The notes under the pieces were generated by a model. That model did not search any database and was not told the origin of the DNA. It saw nothing but the letters and a program-made list of their open reading frames with translations. Shown one piece after another: positions 1 through 5,646 of a stretch of 5,646 bases of DNA (within the stretch, counting starts at the first letter, position 1; the number at the start of each line of letters is the position of its first letter). The position numbers and the translations under genes were made by a program. Where the stretch lies: the NCBI GenBank assembly GCA_905373185.1, contig CAJPSE010000123.1, positions 1-5,646 of the forward strand, read 5' to 3'. The DNA comes from an uncultured Fretibacterium sp. GTDB taxonomy: Bacteria; Synergistota; Synergistia; Synergistales; Aminobacteriaceae.

Positions 1-41
1 CTTTCCGAAAACGGGCGCCTGCTGGAGGCCGTCACCGCCTC
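1..41. repeat. Inverted copy of an internal fmt segment (fold-back junction)
   Basis: Bases 1-41 are the exact reverse complement of 540-580, which encode residues 69 to about 82 of Fmt. Similarity ends abruptly at 42-46. Everything to the right reads as normal fmt in the opposite orientation. A 41-bp perfect inverted repeat at the extreme edge of the sequence, with no mobile-element features, is most easily explained by a chimeric fold-back read (amplification or assembly artefact). A real small inversion cannot be excluded. Confidence 0.9.
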
Positions 42-784
42 CCCCGCACCGACACAGAAGCGCCAAAGGAGGCGTCGAGCGCTCGGACGACGTTGTGGAT
101 CCGCAGGGCATCCCAGTCCCACGACACCCCGCCCTCCGCCTTGACGAGCTTCGGAGCGTAGGTGGCGGCACCGTCGTCTTGCTTTTTCAAAAAGTGAAAT
201 ACATTGTTCGGTCTATTTAGTAAACATTGTACACCTTCGAGGGCGATTTGGCTTCCCCTCGAGCTCAAAATCTCATAGAGCTCCGTGGCCGCGACGGTCA
301 ACTCGACGGGGACGGAGACCTGGCGCAGGATTGGGCCGGCGTCCATCTCCGGAACGAGGCGGAAGACGGTCGCTCCCGTCTCCGTGTCGCCATTCATCAG
401 GGCCCGCTGGATCGGTGCGGCGCCGCGCCAGCGGGGAAGGAGGGAGGGGTGAATGTTGAGACAGCCCCAGCGGGGAACGTTCAGGAACGGCTCCCGAATG
501 AGCTGGGCGAAATCCACAACGAGAATGGCGTCGGGGGGAGAGGCGGTGACGGCCTCCAGCAGGCGCCCGTTTTCGGAAAGGGGGCCCGTCCGCTCCAGGG
601 GGAGCCCCAGGGCCAAGGCAGCCTCCTCGACGCGGGAGACGGTCTCCCTCAGGCCGCGTCCCGCGCGCGTGGGGTTCCCGGTGATCACGCGCTCGAAGGA
701 GACATCGGGGGGAAGCGCCGCGCTCAGGTGCGTCAGGCACCGGGCCGCGAACGCGCCGCTCCCCATGAACCAGAGGCGCGTCAT
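32..784 (-). CDS. fmt: Methionyl-tRNA formyltransferase, C-terminally truncated at the window edge
   Basis: Transfers a formyl group from 10-formyltetrahydrofolate to the amino group of Met-tRNAfMet in the cytoplasm, making the initiator tRNA. The N-terminal Rossmann-type formyltransferase domain is complete. Residues N110, H112 and D148 (in EMDAGP) match the catalytic Asn-His-Asp triad of the family, and the signature SLLPRWRGAAPIQ starts at residue 114. YAPKLVKAEG, near residue 209, leads towards the C-terminal tRNA-binding domain. The frame stops after 250 residues, whereas family members have about 310. The last family-like residues are VRALDASFGASVSVRG. The break coincides with the junction to an inverted copy of fmt's own sequence (1-41), so the stop at 32-34 is probably not native. 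The ATG at 782-784 overlaps the def stop as ATGA, which implies translational coupling. Residues about 189-201 are encoded by an unusually AT-rich patch. Identification is secure; the 3' end is not. Confidence 0.93.
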   Translation of the reverse strand: MTRLWFMGSGAFAARCLTHLSAALPPDVSFERVITGNPTRAGRGLRETVSRVEEAALALGLPLERTGPLSENGRLLEAVTASPPDAILVVDFAQLIREPFLNVPRWGCLNIHPSLLPRWRGAAPIQRALMNGDTETGATVFRLVPEMDAGPILRQVSVPVELTVAATELYEILSSRGSQIALEGVQCLLNRPNNVFHFLKKQDDGAATYAPKLVKAEGGVSWDWDALRIHNVVRALDASFGASVSVRGRR

Positions 785-1314
785 CGGGCGGCGGCCGCGC
801 GCTTGCGCATCTTGGTCCGGATCATCCCCCGCTTGATGGGCGAGAGGTGGTCGATGAAGAGCTTGCCGTCCAGGTGGTCCATCTCGTGCAGAAACGCCCT
901 GGCCAGGAAGTCCTCGACCTCGTGGACGCGGAGCTCACCCCTCTCGTCGCGCGCCTCGACCCGGACCCAGGCGGGGCGCTTCACCTCGGCGTAAATGCCC
1001 GGGAAGCTCAGGCACCCCTCCTCCCCCGTCTGCTCGCCCCTCTGCTCCAGCAGGCGGGGGTTGATCAGGACGAAGGACTGCCCGTTGTACTCCACCAGGG
1101 CGATCCTCCGGGACACCCCCACCTGAGGGGCCGCCAGCCCGACGCCATCGTGCACACGCATGGCGGCGCGCATCCTCTCCACAAAATCAGCCAGCTCCTC
1201 GTCGAACTCCTCGACGGGCTTGGCCGGTTTTTTGAGCACCGGATCGGGGAAGCAGCGAACCTCCAGCTCCACCCCGCCCAGTATATCTGAAGCCACTCCC
1301 TTGTACTCCGTCAT
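781..1314 (-). CDS. def: Peptide deformylase
   Basis: Metalloenzyme that removes the N-formyl group from nascent proteins at the ribosome. All three family motifs are present: GVGLAAPQ (residues 57-64), EGCLS (99-103) and HEMDH (143-147). C101, H143 and H147 are the expected metal ligands, E144 the general acid/base and Q64 the oxyanion-stabilising glutamine. The chosen ATG (1312-1314) gives 177 residues, normal for the family, and a GGGGG run lies about 5 nt upstream. A longer reading from 1419 adds 35 low-complexity residues with no counterpart in the family. A GTG near residue 15 (about 1272) is another possible start, since family similarity begins around VRCFPDPVLKKPAKP. The stop overlaps the fmt ATG (ATGA at 781-784), giving the widespread def-fmt order. 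The gene is transcribed divergently from ctsR. The extreme C-terminus is rich in Arg, Lys and Ala. Confidence 0.95.
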   Translation of the reverse strand: MTEYKGVASDILGGVELEVRCFPDPVLKKPAKPVEEFDEELADFVERMRAAMRVHDGVGLAAPQVGVSRRIALVEYNGQSFVLINPRLLEQRGEQTGEEGCLSFPGIYAEVKRPAWVRVEARDERGELRVHEVEDFLARAFLHEMDHLDGKLFIDHLSPIKRGMIRTKMRKRAAAAR

Positions 1315-1477
1315 GCGTACCCCCGGGTATCCACGCCGCCCCGCCGCCCGCGAAAAGGGGGCGGAAGGACAGCTCTTTTTTTCGTTTGCGCTTCCACCTC
1401 CAGTATACCCCGCCCCCACGGGCTCGCGTATCCTGAAGAAACCTGAATGTACATCCTACACCTCGGCATTTTTCATT

Positions 1478-1494
1478 ATTGATTATAATTGACC
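1478..1494. promoter_or_regulatory. Putative CtsR operator (degenerate heptad direct repeat)
   Basis: ATTGATT-ATA-ATTGACC is a direct heptad repeat with a 3-bp spacer. Read on the opposite strand it is GGTCAAT-TAT-AATCAAT. The known CtsR operator in Bacillota is the tandem heptad RGTCAAA-NAN-RGTCAAA, so the match is about 11 of 14 heptad positions, with the right spacer length and centre base. It overlaps the -10 element, which suits steric repression of ctsR-clpC. It could equally affect def-fmt on the other strand. Inferred from pattern only. Confidence 0.5.
1482..1489. promoter_or_regulatory. Candidate bidirectional -10 element (ATTATAAT)
   Basis: The octamer is its own reverse complement and contains a perfect TATAAT at 1484-1489 for the plus strand (ctsR) and at 1487-1482 for the minus strand (def-fmt). 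It sits in the only AT-rich part of the divergent spacer. The -35 regions are poor: on the plus strand the best hexamer is TCGGCA (1463-1468) at a short 15-bp spacing, and on the minus strand none is convincing. The assignment rests on the -10 match, composition and position. Confidence 0.45.
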
Positions 1495-1516
1495 TTAAGG
1501 ATAGAATAGATTCGCG

Positions 1517-1554
1517 CATGGAACGGGCACAAAAACCGTGCCGTTCGTTCCATG
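1517..1554 (+). promoter_or_regulatory. Hairpin in the ctsR 5' leader
   Basis: CATGGAAC (1517-1524) is the exact inverse of GTTCCATG (1547-1554). Inside it GGCAC (1526-1530) pairs with GTGCC (1538-1542) around an A-rich loop. GTTC is duplicated on the right arm (1543-1550), so two alternative pairings exist. No T-run follows, so it is not a standard intrinsic terminator. It lies upstream of the ctsR ribosome-binding site and may affect mRNA stability or protein binding. Confidence 0.55.
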
Positions 1555-1609
1555 CATGTTCAATATATCATGTTCGATACGTTTTGGAAGCCAACACATA
1601 CCGGAAAGC

Positions 1610-1615
1610 AGGGAG
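1610..1615 (+). promoter_or_regulatory. Shine-Dalgarno site that decides the ctsR start
   Basis: AGGGAG ends 6 nt before the TTG at 1622. The upstream in-frame candidates, GTG at 1538 (inside the leader hairpin) and ATG at 1556, lack such a site. Confidence 0.75.
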
Positions 1616-1621
1616 CGCGTT

Positions 1622-2104
1622 TTGTCCAATCTGACCCGAACCATCGAAAAGTACATTCACGAGCTCTTCGAGTCCGAGGGGGACGAGTCCATCGTCTCCC
1701 TGAGGCGCAAGGAGTTGGCCGAGACGTTCGGCTGCGTGCCCAGCCAGATCAACTATGTCCTCCGCAGCCGTTTCACCCCGGAGCGGGGTTTTCTGGTCGA
1801 GAGCCAGAGGGGGGGGCACGGGTACATCCGCATCCTGCGCGTCGCCTTCGAGGCCCCCGAGGACCGGCTCAGCCACATCGACGCGATCGTCGGGGACTCC
1901 ATTACCGAGCAGGAGTGCCGCAAGCTGCTTCTGGCCCTTCAGGAACGCGGGCTGCTCTCGGCGCGGGAGCGCCTCATCATCGAGGTCGCCCTGAGGCACG
2001 AGGAGGAGATGGGGCGGAACGAGTTCGACCTCTCCCCCCACAAGCGCAGCGTCATTCAGGCGGATATGCTCAAGAAGATGCTGCGCAGCCTGATGCTGGC
2101 TTAG
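1622..2104 (+). CDS. ctsR: Transcriptional repressor CtsR of class III stress genes
   Basis: Dimeric winged-helix repressor of clp heat-shock genes; heat inactivates it and lets the operon be expressed. From the TTG start the product has 160 residues, close to B. subtilis CtsR (about 154), and it aligns without gaps through the DNA-binding domain. FGCVPSQINYVLRSRFTPERG (residues 36-56) is the characteristic helix-turn-helix segment, followed by the wing RGGHGYIRI (63-71). The wing of B. subtilis reads RGGGGYIRI, so here one glycine of the heat-sensing loop is His66, while Arg63 (the position of the McsB target arginine) and Gly64 are kept. Residues about 85-160 are the C-terminal helical dimerisation domain, with the family-like stretches ITEQECRKLLLAL and ADMLKKMLRSLML. 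An extension to 1538 would add 28 residues of no family likeness. clpC follows after 164 bp, and mcsA and mcsB are absent from the interval. Likely autoregulated through the site at 1478-1494. Confidence 0.95.
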   Translation: MSNLTRTIEKYIHELFESEGDESIVSLRRKELAETFGCVPSQINYVLRSRFTPERGFLVESQRGGHGYIRILRVAFEAPEDRLSHIDAIVGDSITEQECRKLLLALQERGLLSARERLIIEVALRHEEEMGRNEFDLSPHKRSVIQADMLKKMLRSLMLA

Positions 2105-2111
2105 CTCCATC

Positions 2112-2234
2112 TCTAAATCATCCGTCTATTGAAGAACCTGAGCACCCCGCTTTAGTACGCCCCGCCTTTTGGGCGCTTGGGCACAGTTCGTTTCGTTCGC
2201 TGACAGGCTGATTATCGTCTACGAATGATTCAGA
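2112..2234. repeat. Imperfect terminal-inverted-repeat element between ctsR and clpC
   Basis: TCTAAATCATCCGT (2112-2125) and the reverse complement of 2221-2234 agree at 12 of 14 positions. Near the centre, CGCCC (2158-2162) can pair with GGGCG (2171-2175). Interior pairing is otherwise weak. The ends resemble those of the element at 4742-4849 (about 11 of 15 bases), and both contain CACCYYGCT followed closely by GTAC. Probably a non-autonomous palindromic repeat; it fills nearly the whole ctsR-clpC gap. A weak promoter-like pair, CTGACA (2200-2205) with AATGAT (2224-2229), lies at its right end. Confidence 0.5.
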
Positions 2235-2254
2235 AACGGAATCCCATGCACGGC

Positions 2255-2260
2255 AAGGAG
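2255..2260 (+). promoter_or_regulatory. Strong Shine-Dalgarno site of clpC
   Basis: AAGGAG ends 8 nt before the ATG at 2269 and confirms that start. Confidence 0.85.
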
Positions 2261-2268
2261 AACAAAAA

Positions 2269-4740
<2,472 letters not shown>

Positions 4741-4741
4741 C

Positions 4742-4849
4742 TCCAAATCATTTGTATGCTGCGTTGTTTTTGCTCACCTTGCTCGACGTACTTCTTTGTA
4801 CGCCTTCGCTGCGGTTCGCAAAAGCCGCCTTGCCTACAAACGATTTGGA
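4742..4849. repeat. Long imperfect hairpin repeat immediately after clpC
   Basis: Starts one base after the clpC stop. TCCAAATCATTTGTA (4742-4756) pairs with TACAAACGATTTGGA (4835-4849) at 14 of 15 positions. Pairing continues inward with mismatches (TTTTGC and ACC blocks) to a CGTAC/GTACG pair (4787-4791 with 4798-4802) around a short TTCTTT loop. The element has no coding frame. It resembles a MITE or REP-like palindrome and would fold at the end of the clpC transcript, so it may act in termination or 3'-end protection, though no T-run follows. The similar element at 2112-2234 suggests a repeat family. Confidence 0.7.
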
Positions 4850-4881
4850 ATCGAAATGAGTATTCGCCCCTCCAAGGGTAG

Positions 4882-4905
4882 AGTATAAGTATAGGGGTAA
4901 GTATA
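4882..4905. repeat. Short hexamer repeat AGTATA
   Basis: AGTATA occurs at 4882-4887, 4888-4893 and 4900-4905, in register with a period of 6; the missing unit at 4894-4899 is GGGGTA. It lies between the hairpin repeat downstream of clpC and the GC-rich terminator-like stem. No function is apparent. Confidence 0.5.
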
Positions 4906-4912
4906 AAGTCGC

Positions 4913-4935
4913 AGCCGCCGGCGGTGCCGGCGGCT
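4913..4935. terminator. GC-rich hairpin, likely bidirectional terminator
   Basis: GCCGCCGGC (4914-4922) and GCCGGCGGC (4926-4934) form a perfect 9-bp stem with a GGT loop, extended by an outer A-T pair. It lies 41 bp past the PilZ-gene stop and about 170 bp past the clpC stop, between convergent units. Only weak T-richness follows on either strand, so termination efficiency is uncertain. Confidence 0.6.
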
Positions 4936-4976
4936 TGTAGTTGTCCCGACCGCTCAAACGCCGGACACCTGTCCCG

Positions 4977-5366
4977 TCAAGACCCTGCCATATAGGGACG
5001 ATGCAGCGCGTACAGCCCGACCAGCTTGATCTGCTGCTCCGGGGTGATGTCCAGAAACTCGGCACCGGTGATAAAGCAGCCGCCCTCCTGCGCGTAGACC
5101 CTGAGGAAATGCCCTTTGATCGACAGCGTCCCCGAGGAGTTCCCCAACCGGAAGAGCGCCTCCTTCCATTCAACGTCCGCCTCGCTCAGGACAATCCCCC
5201 GCTGCTCCCGCTCAAATTGGACACGGACCCCAGCGACGGTGAAGTCCAGCACATCGGCCGAAAGCCAGACCTCGCTGCCCTCCAGAAGCCGAAACTCGGC
5301 GAGGAGCCGGCATCCTACCCTCGAAAATCGGCGTTGATCGTTTCCCTTCCAGTCGTTTTCAGACAA
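4977..5366 (-). CDS. Single-domain PilZ protein, putative cyclic-di-GMP receptor
   Basis: From the TTG at 5364-5366 the product has 129 residues, almost entirely one PilZ domain. It carries the two ligand-binding motifs of the family: RRFSR (residues 12-16, RxxxR) and DFTVAG (41-46, the D/NxSxxG motif with Thr for Ser). A beta-rich middle and a C-terminal GAEFLDITPEQQIKLVGLY segment (from 101) are typical of the fold. There is no signal peptide, membrane segment or enzymatic domain, so it is probably a cytosolic adaptor that responds to c-di-GMP; the target is unknown. The start is chosen because GGAGG lies 7 nt upstream. An in-frame TTG at 5471 (164 residues) and an ATG at 5432 would extend it into AT-rich DNA holding an inverted repeat, with a residue stretch of no family character. 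The gene converges on clpC and seems to be a separate unit. The PilZ call is good; binding is inferred. Confidence 0.85.
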   Translation of the reverse strand: MSENDWKGNDQRRFSRVGCRLLAEFRLLEGSEVWLSADVLDFTVAGVRVQFEREQRGIVLSEADVEWKEALFRLGNSSGTLSIKGHFLRVYAQEGGCFITGAEFLDITPEQQIKLVGLYALHRPYMAGS

Positions 5367-5373
5367 AGACCTT

Positions 5374-5378
5374 CCTCC
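5374..5378 (-). promoter_or_regulatory. Strong Shine-Dalgarno site that decides the PilZ-gene start
   Basis: GGAGG on the minus strand ends 7 nt before the TTG at 5366-5364. A weaker GGAG lies 5 nt before the alternative TTG at 5471, but that one falls within an inverted-repeat arm. Confidence 0.75.
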
Positions 5379-5403
5379 ATTCGGCAGGGGCACGCCGGAA
5401 TTT

Positions 5404-5489
5404 GGGAAGCGCTGATTAAAACAAAGACGCATATTTTTCACAGGATAAATATACAAAACATCTCTATGCAAAAATCTCCAGCGCTTCCC
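5404..5489. repeat. Perfect 11-bp inverted repeat flanking an AT-rich leader segment
   Basis: GGGAAGCGCTG (5404-5414) and CAGCGCTTCCC (5479-5489) are exact inverses separated by 64 bp of AT-rich DNA upstream of the PilZ gene. The segment in between includes ATATTT/AAATAT (5431-5436 and 5447-5452). This may be an RNA stem in the leader, a paired operator around the promoter, or a small palindromic repeat. No confident -35/-10 pair could be assigned. Confidence 0.55.
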
Positions 5490-5646
5490 TAAAATTTTAA
5501 TATGGGGGCTTTGGTGAAGAAACTGATGAAGCCCCTAAGCTCGAAAACGCAAATCAAAGATTTGCTTTCTCGCTTATAAGCGACCAACGCAGCTCGTACC
5601 TGGTGAAAAAACTAAGTGATCGACTCAACTCGCGTTGCTCGTTGAT
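5490..5646. other. Non-coding, hairpin-rich right edge
   Basis: No gene is supported here. The stretch contains GGGGCTT (5505-5511) paired with AAGCCCC (5529-5535), GCAAATC-AAA-GATTTGC (5549-5565) nested in a longer imperfect stem from about 5537 to 5575, the perfect 14-bp palindrome TCGCTTATAAGCGA (5570-5583), and CAACGC (5585-5590) with GCGTTG (5632-5637). On the minus strand the first hairpin is followed by an A/T-rich stretch and could end transcription arriving from beyond the right edge. Confidence 0.55.

Larger units (their letters stand above)
1315..1621. other. Divergent intergenic region between def and ctsR
   Basis: No gene is supported in this 307-bp spacer. From def outward there is a GC-rich stretch (about 1321-1370) with a possible 6-bp stem (1344-1349 with 1359-1364), a T/A run at about 1376-1382, and then an AT-rich core at 1465-1515. 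The core contains the palindromic octamer ATTATAAT (1482-1489), which supplies a TATAAT on each strand and could be the -10 box of both transcription units. A CtsR-like heptad repeat overlaps it. On the ctsR side follow a hairpin (1517-1554) and a direct repeat CATGTTC (1555-1561 and 1569-1575). The start site is not certain; a -10 at 1484-1489 would give ctsR a leader of roughly 125 nt. Confidence 0.7.

Noticed and set aside
227..994. Plus-strand frame opposite fmt and def
   Set aside because: Runs across two well-identified genes on the other strand and has no recognisable domain.
1187..1519. Possible small minus-strand gene upstream of def
   Set aside because: Overlaps the def 5' part in another frame, has a basic low-complexity translation and no ribosome-binding site.
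1538..1621. N-terminal extension of CtsR
   Set aside because: Starts with GTG inside a hairpin, has no Shine-Dalgarno site and no likeness to CtsR; the TTG at 1622 aligns with the family N-terminus.
1315..1621. CIRCE element for HrcA control
   Set aside because: No TTAGCACTC-N9-GAGTGCTAA-like inverted repeat is present; the hairpin at 1517-1554 has a different sequence.
4882..4905. Start of a CRISPR or tandem-repeat array
   Set aside because: The unit is only 6 bp with three copies and no spacers of regular length.
5367..5646. c-di-GMP riboswitch upstream of the PilZ gene
   Set aside because: Expected from context, but no conserved riboswitch core was recognised in the AT-rich leader; only simple inverted repeats are seen.

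Overview
The window is GC-rich with AT-rich spacers and carries five genes. def (peptide deformylase) and fmt (methionyl-tRNA formyltransferase, broken at the left edge) are on the minus strand. ctsR (class III heat-shock repressor) and clpC (AAA+ unfoldase) are on the plus strand. A small PilZ-domain gene is on the minus strand at the right. CtsR with ClpC points to a Gram-positive-type stress regulon (Bacillota) or a related lineage. High GC, strong Shine-Dalgarno sites, TTG starts and the absence of mcsA/mcsB between ctsR and clpC would fit a Synergistota member, but that is a low-confidence inference from gene content alone.

Layout. Positions 1-41 are an exact inverted copy of an internal piece of fmt (540-580), so the left edge is a fold-back junction that cuts off the fmt C-terminal domain. 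fmt and def (32-1314) overlap by ATGA and form a translationally coupled pair. The divergent spacer 1315-1621 holds a palindromic ATTATAAT, which gives a -10 hexamer on both strands. It is overlapped by a degenerate CtsR-type heptad repeat, and a hairpin follows in the ctsR leader. ctsR (1622-2104) is separated from clpC (2269-4740) by about 160 bp that hold an imperfect terminal-inverted-repeat element. A second, better-paired element of about 108 bp starts one base after the clpC stop. A GC-rich hairpin at 4913-4935 separates the convergent clpC and PilZ genes. The PilZ gene (4977-5366) has a long AT-rich leader with inverted repeats, and the right edge is non-coding and rich in hairpins.

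Function. def and fmt remove and add the formyl group at the two ends of the initiator-methionine cycle. ctsR and clpC form a short heat-shock circuit: CtsR probably represses its own promoter, and ClpC, which keeps a ClpP-docking LGF tripeptide, unfolds proteins for ClpP. The PilZ protein is a candidate cyclic-di-GMP receptor with no evident link to its neighbours. I see no CRISPR array, transposase, tRNA or rRNA, and no clearly novel multi-gene system. The items most worth checking are the putative CtsR operator on a bidirectional promoter, the ctsR-clpC pair without the McsA/McsB genes, the His in the CtsR thermosensor loop, and the hairpin repeats on both sides of clpC.
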